Assembly (NCBI RefSeq): GCF_029223525.1
Contig: NZ_JARHTQ010000001.1
Location: 1-64,000, forward strand
Source of the DNA: Streptantibioticus ferralitis
GTDB lineage: Bacteria; Actinomycetota; Actinomycetes; Streptomycetales; Streptomycetaceae
Direction of reading: 5' to 3'
DNA: 64,000 nt
Of the stretch, positions 56,089-63,655 are shown piece after piece. The notes beneath the pieces are model-generated. The model was not told the DNA's origin and made no database searches. It worked only from the letters and a program-made list of their open reading frames with translations. The position numbers were made by a program, and so were the translations under genes. Within the stretch, counting starts at the first letter, position 1, and each line of letters starts with the position of its first letter.

Positions 56089-56907
56089 TTACGCTCCACT
56101 CTTTTCTGCGTTCCCTGCGTTGTCCGCGTCGTCTGCATTGTCGGCGCTCCCGGCGCTCCCGGCGCTCTCGGTCACCGTCTCACGTCGAGCCGTCTGCCTC
56201 GCGCGGGCCGACCTGCGGTGGTCGTAACGCTCCGTGGGCGCGGGCTCACCACGTAGCTCGGCGAGCAGCTCGGTGATCGCGTCCATGATCGCTTCGGTGG
56301 CGCCGCGCAGGTTCTCCGCGGTGGGCTCCAGCCCGTAGTACGCGGACAGGTCGACCGGCGGTCCGGCCAGCACCTTGAACGTCTTGCGCGGGAACAGCTT
56401 CAGCTTGCCGTAGGGCGGCAGCGCCTCATTGGCGCCCCACTGCGCGACCGGGATCACCGGCGCCTTGGTGAGCAGGGCGACCCGGGCCGCGCCGGTCTTG
56501 CCCGCCATCGGCCACTGATCGGGATCGCGGGTGAGTGTGCCCTCCGGGTAGAAGGCCACGCACTCGCCGGAGTTGATGGCCTCGACGGCGGCCCGGAAGG
56601 CGTTGGCCGCGTCGGTGGACTCCCGGTAGACGGGGATCTGGCCGATGCGGCGCAGCAGCGCGCCGACGAGCGGGGCCTTGAAGAGGGCGTACTTGGCCAG
56701 GAAGCGTGGGACGCGTCCGGTGTTGTACTGGAAATGCGCGTACGAGAACGGGTCCAGGTACGAGTTGTGGTTGACCGCGGTGATGAATCCGCCGTCCGTC
56801 GGAATGTTCTCCATTCCGCGCCAGTCCCGCTTGAAGAACACGATGAGCCATGGTTTCGCGATGACGGCGGCCAAGCGGTACCAGAAGCCGATTCTGCGGC
56901 GGGACAC
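56089..56907 (-). CDS. plsC: 1-acyl-glycerol-3-phosphate acyltransferase (PlsC-like)
   Basis: Acylates lysophosphatidic acid at the membrane. The 272-aa protein has the catalytic NHxxxxD motif in ITAVNHNSYLDPFSYA, the glycerophosphate-binding FYPEGTLTRDPDQW, and VALLTKAPVIPVAQWGANEA. A C-terminal Ala/Ser/Asp/Asn tail is low-complexity. The GTG at 56907 has GAGGA 7 bases upstream; upstream in-frame sequence is not credible. Directly followed by gpsA and then ddl. Confidence 0.92.
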   Translation of the reverse strand: MSRRRIGFWYRLAAVIAKPWLIVFFKRDWRGMENIPTDGGFITAVNHNSYLDPFSYAHFQYNTGRVPRFLAKYALFKAPLVGALLRRIGQIPVYRESTDAANAFRAAVEAINSGECVAFYPEGTLTRDPDQWPMAGKTGAARVALLTKAPVIPVAQWGANEALPPYGKLKLFPRKTFKVLAGPPVDLSAYYGLEPTAENLRGATEAIMDAITELLAELRGEPAPTERYDHRRSARARQTARRETVTESAGSAGSADNADDADNAGNAEKSGA

Positions 56908-57105
56908 CAGGACATCCTCCTCGATTGGCGCTGCCCTCGGTTTCATCTGGGCTTTCGGACAGCCGCACAAGTTTCGCCCCAGGCCCGCGCTCTGTCGAGA
57001 AGCACCCGCCGTAAGGGGTTCGCGGCCGGTGGCGGCGGGGACGGTACCGACACCGTAACGCGGGTTGCCGAGGCCGTCGCGACCGCCCACGGGGAGAATG
57101 ACCGG

Positions 57106-57747
57106 ATGCGCAGCCAAAGGGTGTGGGATCTCGTCATACCGCTCAAACCGTTGGGCCTGGCCAAGAGCAGGCTGGCGGCCACCGCGGGCGACGATCTGCG
57201 GCCCGGACTCGCCCTGGCGTTCGCGCAGGACACCGTGGCCGCCGTGCTGGCCTGTGCGGTGGTACGGGGGGTGTGCGTGGTCACCGACGATCCGCTGGCC
57301 GCGACCGAGCTGTCGGCGCTTGGTGCGCGGATCGTGCCGGACGCCCCGGCGGCGGGCCTGAACGCGGCGCTGGCCCATGGCGCCCGCGCGGTGCGGTCCG
57401 AGCGGCCGGGCGCCGCGGTCGCGGCGCTGAACGCCGATCTTCCGGCGCTGCGCCCCGCGGAACTGGAATCGGTGCTCGGTTCGGCCGCCGAGGCCGAGCG
57501 GGCGTTCCTCGCGGACGCGGCGGGCATCGGCACCACGTTGCTCACCGCGTCCGGCGGCGTCCCCCTGGCCCCGGCCTTCGGCGGCCCCTCCCGGGCCCGG
57601 CACCGCGCTTCCGGCGCCCGGGAGATCACCCTGCCCGGCGTGGACTCGGTACGGCGCGACGTGGACACCGCGGACGACCTACGCGCGGCCATCGCACTGG
57701 GCGTGGGCCCACGCACGGCGACAGCCGTCACCGCACTTCGCGCGTAG
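57106..57747 (+). CDS. cofC: 2-phospho-L-lactate/PEP guanylyltransferase (CofC/FbiD)
   Basis: CofC (FbiD) activates phospholactate or phosphoenolpyruvate with GTP in coenzyme F420 synthesis. The 213-aa protein starts MRSQRVWDLVIPLKPLGLAK with the nucleotide-binding KPLGLAKSRLA, and has VCVVTDDPLAATELSALGA, ALNADLPALRPAELESVL with the metal-binding Asp, and SVRRDVDTADDLRAAIALGV. The ATG at 57106 has GGGGAG upstream. It is divergent from plsC, and no other F420 genes are adjacent. Confidence 0.93.
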   Translation: MRSQRVWDLVIPLKPLGLAKSRLAATAGDDLRPGLALAFAQDTVAAVLACAVVRGVCVVTDDPLAATELSALGARIVPDAPAAGLNAALAHGARAVRSERPGAAVAALNADLPALRPAELESVLGSAAEAERAFLADAAGIGTTLLTASGGVPLAPAFGGPSRARHRASGAREITLPGVDSVRRDVDTADDLRAAIALGVGPRTATAVTALRA

Positions 57748-57787
57748 GCCCTTCCGGCGGATCCCCCACCGGCTTGCGGCGGCTTCA

Positions 57788-57983
57788 AATCCGCCGGTAC
57801 CCACCATCGCGGTCACTCGCCGCCGCGGCGTTTTCTTCCGGGGCAAGCCCCAAACCCCCAGAAGCCGCGAGGGGGCATTGTGGACCCGGCCCCAGACGAA
57901 TGGGGGTGTTAGGGGCTTGCCCCCCAACAAGGAACCGCCGCCGCGGCGAGCAACCCCGACGATGGAGACCGGCGGTCCCGAAC
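57788..57983. repeat. ~196-bp imperfect palindrome built from family A repeats
   Basis: Outer arms 57788-57830 (AATCCGCCGGTACCCACCAT and on) and 57936-57983 are inverted copies of repeat family A. Inner arms carry GGGGCAAGCCCC (57838-57849) and GGGGCTTGCCCC (57912-57923). It lies in the 383-base gene-free gap between cofC and the cold-shock-like gene. Confidence 0.7.
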
Positions 57984-58056
57984 GCACCGCAACCAGAACG
58001 GTCAGGCCCCCGCAAAGGCCCGGCGGTGCCCAACCGCCCCACAACGCGGCCCCAAC

Positions 58057-58086
58057 CGCACCCGCACCCGCACCCGCACCCGCACC
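58057..58086. repeat. Hexamer microsatellite (CGCACC x5)
   Basis: Five exact copies of CGCACC, 45 bases upstream of the cold-shock-like gene. Likely slippage-prone. Confidence 0.85.
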
Positions 58087-58104
58087 CCGGAAAGCGATCC
58101 CCCC

Positions 58105-58129
58105 GCTGGCAGCCGACTAGGCTGCCAGC
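58105..58129 (+). promoter_or_regulatory. Perfect 10-bp palindrome at the start of the cold-shock-like gene
   Basis: GCTGGCAGCC (58105-58114) pairs with GGCTGCCAGC (58120-58129) around GACTA, ending one base before the ATG. TAGGCT (58118-58123) fits an actinomycete -10 and is 7 bases before the ATG. No Shine-Dalgarno exists. It could be an operator on a leaderless promoter or, if transcribed, an occluding hairpin. Confidence 0.55.
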
Positions 58130-58130
58130 C

Positions 58131-58349
58131 ATGCAGGCGACTTCGTACACCTTCGACCCCGAGACCCGCTGCGGCAGCGTGCTGCTGGACGACGGCACGC
58201 CAGTGCCGTTCGACGCGGCGGCGTTCGACGCGGGAGGGCTGCGGCTGCTGCGGGTCGGGCAGCGGGTGCGCATCAGGGTCGAGGGCGAGGGCGAGGCGCG
58301 CCGCGTGGTCTTTGTGACGCTGCAGACGTTCGACGATCCCGGGGCCTGA
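58131..58349 (+). CDS. Small cold-shock-domain-like protein
   Basis: A 72-aa protein that resembles a cold-shock/OB fold: [60 protein letters not shown]. The G-x-V...DDG...PF...GLRLL..GQRVR pattern parallels CspA-like domains, but the classical RNP motifs (KGFGFI and VFVH) are missing, so RNA binding is uncertain. The ATG at 58131 lies one base after a perfect palindrome and lacks a ribosome binding site. It converges on hupS at a shared hairpin terminator. Confidence 0.75.
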   Translation: MQATSYTFDPETRCGSVLLDDGTPVPFDAAAFDAGGLRLLRVGQRVRIRVEGEGEARRVVFVTLQTFDDPGA

Positions 58350-58367
58350 TCCACCGGCGACACGGCG

Positions 58368-58399
58368 CGGGCCGGGCTCCCGTCCGGGGGCCCGGCCCG
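58368..58399. terminator. Bidirectional hairpin between the cold-shock-like gene and hupS
   Basis: CGGGCCGGGC (58368-58377) pairs perfectly with GCCCGGCCCG (58390-58399), extended inward by a few pairs. It lies between convergent genes. Confidence 0.75.
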
Positions 58400-58442
58400 T
58401 TGCGGCCTGAGGGGACTGTTCCGCTCGCTGCGGGTGGTCCGG

Positions 58443-59051
58443 CTACCTGCTCGCGGTCCGCTTGGCGGTGGTCTTGCGTGTGGTGGCCTTCTTGGCCGGA
58501 GCCTTCTTGGCGGTGGCCTTCTTCGCCGCGGCCTTCTTGGCGGTGGCCTTCTTCGCCGTCGTCTTCTTGGCGGCGGCCTTCTTTGCCGTCGTCTTCTTGG
58601 CGGCGGCCTTCTTGGCGACCGTCTTCTTCACTGCGGCCTTCTTGGCGGTGACCTTCTTGGCCGCCGCCTTCTTCGCCGCGGCCTTCTTCGCTACCGCCTT
58701 CTTGACCGTAACGCCGCCGGTGAGGCTGCCCTTGGGCGCCTTCTTCACCGCGACCTCGCCGCCCCTCGGCAGCTTCTTGGTGCCGCTGACCAGGTCCTTG
58801 AAGCCCTGACCCGCCCGGAAGCGCGGCACGGAGGTCTTCTTGACCCGGACGCGCTCGCCGGTCTGCGGGTTACGGGCGTAACGCGCGGGCCGGTCCACCT
58901 TCTCGAACGAGCCGAAACCGGTGACCGAGACCCGGTCGCCGCTGACAACGGCCCGGACGATCGCATCGAGAACGGCGTCGACCGCTTCCGCCGCCTGCTG
59001 CCGCCCGCCGACCTTGTCGGCAATCGCTTCTACGAGCTGCGCCTTGTTCAC
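58443..59051 (-). CDS. hupS: HU-family nucleoid protein with lysine-rich tail (HupS)
   Basis: A sporulation-type HU protein of 202 aa. Residues 1-92 are a complete HU domain ([60 protein letters not shown]). After a short linker comes an H1-like tail made of repeated KKA(A/T)AKK units, about 80 residues with no acidic residue, typical of HupS in Streptomyces and of mycobacterial HupB. It binds and compacts DNA in spores. The GTG start has AAGGGG upstream. The tail is encoded by near-identical tandem codons, visible as DNA repeats from 58480 to 58700. Confidence 0.95.
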   Translation of the reverse strand: MNKAQLVEAIADKVGGRQQAAEAVDAVLDAIVRAVVSGDRVSVTGFGSFEKVDRPARYARNPQTGERVRVKKTSVPRFRAGQGFKDLVSGTKKLPRGGEVAVKKAPKGSLTGGVTVKKAVAKKAAAKKAAAKKVTAKKAAVKKTVAKKAAAKKTTAKKAAAKKTTAKKATAKKAAAKKATAKKAPAKKATTRKTTAKRTASR

Positions 59052-59188
59052 GTCTTCCCCTTCGGAAACTTTGCTGGAACGAAAACCGTGTCCAAGCAGA
59101 TCAAGCTTTTTCGCACGTTAGGCAGATATATACCGCAAATCAAATACGAAACGGGCGAATCACCCTTGTGCCGCAACGAACTCGGCTC

Positions 59189-59485
59189 TCACTGAGTTCC
59201 GGGATCGGGGAACCGCCCCTCGTCTAAGTCCCGCATGAAGCGCTCCAACCGCTGCTGTGCGCCAACCACGTCGTGCTTGGCGGCGGCGGTGATGACGAGC
59301 AGCTTGCGGGTCATCGCCACCCGTACGTCGTCGGGGACTTGCAGTGCCCGCACTCGGGCATGCGCCACCTTCAGGCGTGCCGCAACGACCCCGTAGAGCT
59401 TGAGTTGGTCATCGCGGTCCATGTGCCAATTGTGCCATCTGAGGCGAGTTGTCACCTCCGCAGGGGTCAACTCGCCGTACGCCAC
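59189..59485 (-). CDS. Small conserved hypothetical protein (98 aa)
   Basis: A 98-aa all-alpha protein (MAYGELTPAEVTTRLRWHNW, LYGVVAARLKVAHARVRALQ, DVVGAQQRLERFMRDLDEGR), basic and cytosolic with no membrane segment. I do not recognise a family. The GTG start has a weak GGTGGA site. It lies between leuD and hupS on the same strand, 97 bases after the leuD stop. Base composition is that of a coding gene. A shorter start (MDRDDQLKLYGV) is possible. Confidence 0.6.
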   Translation of the reverse strand: MAYGELTPAEVTTRLRWHNWHMDRDDQLKLYGVVAARLKVAHARVRALQVPDDVRVAMTRKLLVITAAAKHDVVGAQQRLERFMRDLDEGRFPDPGTQ

Positions 59486-59581
59486 ACGCGTCCACCGCGC
59501 CCCACACGCCGAACGCGCCCCCAGCCTCGTGGGCCAGGAGCGCGTTGCGGATAGTACGTGTTGTACTGGGAAAGCGGGAGG

Positions 59582-60175
59582 TCAGACTTCCACCGTACGG
59601 GGCTTGTAGGCGGGCCGACTCGACTCGTACTCGGCGATGTCGGCTTCATGGCGCAGCGTCAGGCTGATGTCGTCCAGGCCTTCGAGCAACCGCCACCGTG
59701 CGTTGTCGTCCAACTCGAAGGACTGCGTTAGGCCTTCCGCGCGTACCTCGCGGGCCACCAGGTCGACGGTGATCTCGGCGGCCGGGTCGCTCTCCGTCAG
59801 CTTCCACAGCCGTTCGATGACGTCCTGCGGCACAACAACCGTGAGCAGACCGTTCTTCAGCGAGTTGCCACGGAAGATGTCCGCGAAGCGGGAGGAGAGC
59901 ACGGTTTTGAAGCCGTAGTTCTGCAAGGCCCACACGGCGTGCTCGCGGGACGAGCCGGTACCGAAGTCGGGACCTGCGACCAGGACGGTGGCACCATGCC
60001 GTTCGGGCTGGTTGAGAACGAAGTCCTGGTCCTTGCGCCAGGCCTCGAACAAGCCGTCCTCGAAACCGTTGCGGGTGACCTTCTTCAGCCAGTGCGCGGG
60101 AATGATCTGGTCGGTGTCGACATTGCTGCGGCGCAGCGGCACAGCCCGGCCGGTGTGTGTGGTGAAAGCTTCCAT
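59582..60175 (-). CDS. leuD: 3-isopropylmalate dehydratase small subunit
   Basis: LeuD completes the isopropylmalate isomerase of leucine synthesis with LeuC. The 197-aa protein starts [20 protein letters not shown] and has the swivelling-domain motif [20 protein letters not shown] and [20 protein letters not shown]. It begins 7 bases after the leuC stop, so the two are co-transcribed and probably coupled. Confidence 0.96.
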   Translation of the reverse strand: MEAFTTHTGRAVPLRRSNVDTDQIIPAHWLKKVTRNGFEDGLFEAWRKDQDFVLNQPERHGATVLVAGPDFGTGSSREHAVWALQNYGFKTVLSSRFADIFRGNSLKNGLLTVVVPQDVIERLWKLTESDPAAEITVDLVAREVRAEGLTQSFELDDNARWRLLEGLDDISLTLRHEADIAEYESSRPAYKPRTVEV

Positions 60176-60181
60176 GACCGC

Positions 60182-61606
60182 TCAGGCCTCCACGGGGGTA
60201 CGGACGTCGGACAGATCGGCGGGCGAGGCGAGGTGGCCCAGTACCGCCGTGGCGGCGGCGACCTGGGGAGAGACCAGATGGGTGCGGCCGCCCTTGCCCT
60301 GCCGTCCCTCGAAGTTGCGGTTCGAGGTGGACGCCGACCGCTCCCCGGGGGCGAGTTGGTCGGGATTCATACCCAGGCACATCGAGCAACCCGCGTGCCG
60401 CCATTCGGCTCCCGCGGCGGTGAACACCTTGTCCAGGCCCTCCTCCACGGCCTGCAGGGCGACCCGTACCGAACCGGGTACCACCAGCATCCGCAGCCCG
60501 TCGGCGACCTTGCGGCCCTCCAGCACGGACGCGGCCGACCGCAGGTCCTCGATACGGCCGTTGGTGCACGAGCCGACGAAGACGGTGTCCACGGCGATGT
60601 CGCGCAGCGGCTGGTCGGGCCGCAGGCCCATGTACTCCAGCGCCTTCTCGGCGGCCAGCCGCTCGCTCGGGTCGGCGAACGACGCCGGGTCCGGCACCGC
60701 GGCCGACAGCGGCGCGCCCTGGCCCGGGTTGGTGCCCCAGGTGACGAACGGCGCCAGCCGCGCGGCGTCGATGTAGACCTCGTGGTCGAAGACCGCGTCG
60801 TCATCGGTGCGCAGCGTCTTCCAGTAAGCCACCGCCGCGTCCCAGTCCTCGCCCTCGGGGGCGTGCGGACGGCCCTTGAGGTAGGCGAACGTGGTCTCGT
60901 CGGGCGCGATCATTCCGGCGCGGGCGCCCGCCTCGATCGACATGTTGCACACGGTCATCCGGGCTTCCATCGACAGCTTCTCGATGGCGGAGCCGCGGTA
61001 CTCGATCACATAGCCCTGGCCGCCGCCGGTGCCGATCTTCGCGATGATCGCCAGGATCAGGTCCTTGGCGGTGACACCGTCGGGCAGTTCGCCCTCGACG
61101 GTGATCGCCATGGTCTTGAACTTCGGCATCGGCAGCGTCTGGGTGGCCAGTACGTGCTCGACCTGGCTGGTGCCGATGCCGAAGGCCAGCGCGCCGAACG
61201 CGCCGTGCGTGGAGGTGTGGCTGTCACCGCAGACCACAGTGGTGCCCGGCTGGGTCAGTCCCAGCTGCGGGCCCACGACGTGGACCACGCCCTGCTCGAC
61301 GTCCCCGAGCGGATGCAGCCGCACCCCGAACTCGGCGCAGTTCTTACGCAGCGTCTCCAGCTGGGTACGCGAGACCGGGTCGGCGATCGGCTTGTCGATG
61401 TCGAGGGTCGGGGTGTTGTGATCCTCGGTCGCGATGGTCAGGTCCGTGCGGCGCACGGTGCGGCCGCTGAGGCGAAGCCCGTCGAAGGCCTGCGGGCTGG
61501 TCACCTCGTGCAGCAGGTGCAGATCGATGAAGAGGAGGTCAGGCTCGCCCTCGGCGCGCCGAACGACATGGTCGTCCCAGACCTTCTCCGCGAGTGTCCG
61601 TCCCAT
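60182..61606 (-). CDS. leuC: 3-isopropylmalate dehydratase large subunit
   Basis: LeuC carries the [4Fe-4S] cluster that isomerises 2- to 3-isopropylmalate. The 474-aa protein starts [20 protein letters not shown] (ATG at 61606 with GGAGG 7 bases upstream). The cluster ligands are in [13 protein letters not shown] and [33 protein letters not shown] and [20 protein letters not shown] are further aconitase-family landmarks. Expected to be activated by the divergent NdgR in response to leucine or related amino acids. Confidence 0.96.
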   Translation of the reverse strand: MGRTLAEKVWDDHVVRRAEGEPDLLFIDLHLLHEVTSPQAFDGLRLSGRTVRRTDLTIATEDHNTPTLDIDKPIADPVSRTQLETLRKNCAEFGVRLHPLGDVEQGVVHVVGPQLGLTQPGTTVVCGDSHTSTHGAFGALAFGIGTSQVEHVLATQTLPMPKFKTMAITVEGELPDGVTAKDLILAIIAKIGTGGGQGYVIEYRGSAIEKLSMEARMTVCNMSIEAGARAGMIAPDETTFAYLKGRPHAPEGEDWDAAVAYWKTLRTDDDAVFDHEVYIDAARLAPFVTWGTNPGQGAPLSAAVPDPASFADPSERLAAEKALEYMGLRPDQPLRDIAVDTVFVGSCTNGRIEDLRSAASVLEGRKVADGLRMLVVPGSVRVALQAVEEGLDKVFTAAGAEWRHAGCSMCLGMNPDQLAPGERSASTSNRNFEGRQGKGGRTHLVSPQVAAATAVLGHLASPADLSDVRTPVEA

Positions 61607-61762
61607 CGCTTTCCCTCCGGTCGGCGTCTGCACCGACCTGCTCGTCCGAGTGCCGCGGCGTCCGGCCGCTGGTACGCGGGGGGTGTGCGGCACACCGCGA
61701 TGCCGAACGCCGATCCGGCGTTGCCTTCCAGCGTGACGGCTTCCTCGGAAAATTGAACTTGC

Positions 61763-61779
61763 GTTTCACACTGTGAGAC
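61763..61779. promoter_or_regulatory. Operator palindrome between leuC and ndgR, with ndgR promoter
   Basis: GTTTCACA-C-TGTGAGAC, a 17-bp inverted repeat with one mismatch. A TTGCGT (61759-61764) and AAGTAT (61782-61787), 17 bases apart, fit a -35/-10 for ndgR; the palindrome lies between them. The start codon at 61794 is about 7 bases past the -10, so ndgR may be leaderless. Probably the NdgR binding site. Confidence 0.65.
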
Positions 61780-61793
61780 GTAAGTATCGTTTC

Positions 61794-62510
61794 ATGGACA
61801 ACTCTAGCGGCGTCGGCGTTCTCGACAAGGCAGCTCTGGTGCTCAGCGCGCTGGAGTCCGGACCGGCCACCCTGGCCGGACTGGTCGCCTCCACCGGCCT
61901 CGCCCGCCCCACCGCACACCGGCTCGCGGTCGCGCTGGAACACCACCGCATGGTCGCCCGCGACATGCAGGGCCGCTTCATCCTGGGACCACGGCTGTCG
62001 GAACTGTCCGCCGCCGCGGGCGAGGACCGGCTGCTCGCCACCGCCGGCCCCGTACTCACCCATCTACGGGATGTGACCGGCGAGAGCGCGCAGCTCTACC
62101 GGCGCCAGGGCGACATGCGGATCTGCGTGGCCGCGGCCGAGCGGCTGTCCGGACTGCGGGACACGGTGCCGGTCGGCTCCACGCTGCCGATGAAGGCCGG
62201 ATCGGCCGCCCAGGTCCTGCTGGCCTGGGAGGAGCCGGAGCGGCTGCACCGCGGTCTGCAGGGCGCCCGCTTCACCGCCACCGCGCTGTCCGGCGTACGG
62301 CGGCGCGGCTGGGCCCAGTCCATCGGTGAGCGCGAGCCGGGTGTGGCGTCCGTCTCCGCGCCGGTACGCGGGCCGTCCAACCGCGTGGTCGCCGCGGTAT
62401 CGGTCTCCGGCCCGATCGAGCGCCTCACCCGCCACCCGGGCCGTATGCACGCCCAGGCGGTGGTCGACGCGGCGGCCCGCCTCAGCGAGGCCCTGCGCCG
62501 GAACGGCTGA
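61794..62510 (+). CDS. ndgR: IclR family regulator NdgR
   Basis: A 238-aa IclR regulator. NdgR in Streptomyces and its mycobacterial homologue activate leuCD and affect amino-acid metabolism and antibiotic production. The winged helix is at residues 8-60 (VLDKAALVLSALESGPATLA, TGLARPTAHRLAVALEHHRM). The C-terminal effector domain has GESAQLYRRQGDMRICVAAA, GSTLPMKAGSAAQVLLAWEE and RGPSNRVVAAVSVSGPIERL. The ATG at 61794 gives the usual MDNSSGVGVLDKAAL start and no Shine-Dalgarno is present. Divergent from leuC across an operator-like palindrome. Confidence 0.95.
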   Translation: MDNSSGVGVLDKAALVLSALESGPATLAGLVASTGLARPTAHRLAVALEHHRMVARDMQGRFILGPRLSELSAAAGEDRLLATAGPVLTHLRDVTGESAQLYRRQGDMRICVAAAERLSGLRDTVPVGSTLPMKAGSAAQVLLAWEEPERLHRGLQGARFTATALSGVRRRGWAQSIGEREPGVASVSAPVRGPSNRVVAAVSVSGPIERLTRHPGRMHAQAVVDAAARLSEALRRNG

Positions 62511-62726
62511 CGCCTGGTCTTCGGGGGCTTCGGGGGATTCGGCGCCGCCGGGCTCCGCCGGAAGGTTGCTCGGCGTCGCGGCGGATTGAAGATCATTGGG
62601 GGCGAGCCCCCAATCCCCCAACGATGCCCGGCCTGCTCGGCATCAGGGGCCCGCCCGGAGAAGCCCCGTACAGCGCCGGGCACTTGAGTGCCGAGCCTTC
62701 ACAGCAGCCGTACCGCCACAACGCAA
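62511..62726. other. Gene-free region with degenerate repeat material
   Basis: No gene. It contains a partial family A-like element (TTCGGCGCCGCCGGGCTCC at about 62539) and an inverted G/C motif ATTGGGGGCGAGCCCCCAAT (62595-62614) resembling the inner arms of the palindrome near 57.9 kb. Confidence 0.5.
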
Positions 62727-62753
62727 AAGGCCTCCTGCTGAGCAGGAGGCCTT
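62727..62753 (-). terminator. Terminator of the tRNA operon
   Basis: AAGGCCTCCTGCT (62727-62739) and AGCAGGAGGCCTT (62741-62753) are perfect complements around a single G. On the minus strand it is followed by TTTT, 4 bases beyond the last tRNA-Glu. Confidence 0.9.
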
Positions 62754-62757
62754 ACCG

Positions 62758-62830
62758 TACCCCCGACCGGATTCGAACCGGCGCTACCGCCTTGAGAGGG
62801 CGGCGTGCTAGGCCGCTACACAACGGGGGC
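62758..62830 (-). tRNA. tRNA-Glu (anticodon CTC), copy 2
   Basis: 73-nt cloverleaf starting GCCCCCGTTGTGTAGC. The anticodon stem/loop is CGCCC-TCTCAAG-GGCG-like with CTC in the loop (CCCTCTCAAGG), and the T-arm is GCCGG-TTCGAAT-CCGGT. CCA is not encoded. It differs from the next gene by a compensated pair in the anticodon stem (C-G instead of T-A). It is last in the tRNA-Gln, tRNA-Glu, tRNA-Glu series. Confidence 0.96.
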
Positions 62831-62916
62831 CCTAGCGATCCTTCACACGGCGCCAACCGCGTTGTTCACAGCATCGCCTCCGGGTGCGACCCGGATGGTG
62901 ACGGTGTCAGGATCTG

Positions 62917-62989
62917 TACCCCCGACCGGATTCGAACCGGCGCTACTGCCTTGAGAGGGCAGCGTGCTAGGCCGCTACACAACGGGGGC
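62917..62989 (-). tRNA. tRNA-Glu (anticodon CTC), copy 1
   Basis: 73-nt cloverleaf starting GCCCCCGTTGTGTAGC, with the anticodon arm GCTGCCCTCTCAAGGCAG. It is identical to the copy at 62758-62830 except for a compensated T-A/C-G pair in the anticodon stem. CCA is not encoded. 86 bases separate the two copies. Confidence 0.96.
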
Positions 62990-63011
62990 TTGATCGAATT
63001 ACGTCGATCAG

Positions 63012-63083
63012 CTGGGGTACCAGGACTCGAACCTAGACTAACTGAACCAGAATCAGTCGTGCTGCCAATTACACCATACCCCA
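63012..63083 (-). tRNA. tRNA-Gln (anticodon CTG)
   Basis: 72-nt cloverleaf starting TGGGGTATGGTGTAATTGGC. The anticodon stem ACTGA/TCAGT encloses TTCTGGT with CTG; the T-arm is TAGG-TTCGAGT-CCTG. The discriminator base is G and CCA is not encoded. First of three clustered tRNA genes. Confidence 0.96.
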
Positions 63084-63607
63084 CCGAACTCAACCCCCCG
63101 GTGGAGGCCTTGTTTGGCGCTTACGCCCTCCGGTCCGGCCTTTTTCGGCCCGCCCGGGCGGCGCAGAAAGAACATTACCGGATGCCTGCCGTGGCGCCAA
63201 AATCGAATAGCCGGACCACCGACCGTGTACGGTGCGTGACCGCCGCCTTACCCCCCAGTGCCCACCACCAGGCCATCCCTCACAGGCGCCTGAACACTCC
63301 GTGACCGCCCGGCGGGAGGCTGCCTCCTCCCGCCCGCCGCAGGCGCGGCCAGACGGCCCGGACGGGCCCGCCAGGACCCTCCCGCGGCACACGGTCACGA
63401 CGAGGTGTCCGTGGCCTCGATGCCCGCCAGCCGCGGACCAGCGTGCGGCCGTGGTCGGACGCCGCGTCCGGTCGAGGTGCGGCGCGCCGCGAACTCCCCC
63501 TGTGGGACGGGTGACTGGCCGGCGTGCCGGAGGCCTGGCCGTCGCCGCGTACGAACTACGCAAACCCAGCAGCGCCGTTGGAAAGCATGAGAAAAACGCA
63601 TGGGAAA
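63084..63607. other. Gene-free interval between gltX and the tRNA genes
   Basis: About 520 bases with no credible gene. It should contain the promoter of the tRNA genes on the minus strand. The part at 63150-63210 is relatively AT-rich. No integrase remnant or direct repeat of a tRNA 3' end was found. Confidence 0.5.
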
Positions 63608-63638
63608 GGGGGCGGCGGCCACCATGGCCGCCGCCCCC
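63608..63638 (-). terminator. Terminator downstream of gltX
   Basis: GGGGGCGGCGGCCA (63608-63621) and TGGCCGCCGCCCCC (63625-63638) are perfectly complementary with the loop CCA. It lies 17 bases past the gltX stop; the minus strand continues with CTTTCCC. Confidence 0.85.
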
Positions 63639-63655
63639 TCTGTTGTGCGGGCGCG

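Noticed and set aside
57123-58130. A long plus-strand frame running into the cold-shock-like gene
   Set aside because: It overlaps cofC in another frame and crosses the repeat palindrome; the 72-aa protein from 58131 is the sensible gene.
62758-63083. Integrated element at the tRNA genes
   Set aside because: tRNA genes are common integration sites, but no integrase, excisionase or duplicated tRNA 3' end is present.
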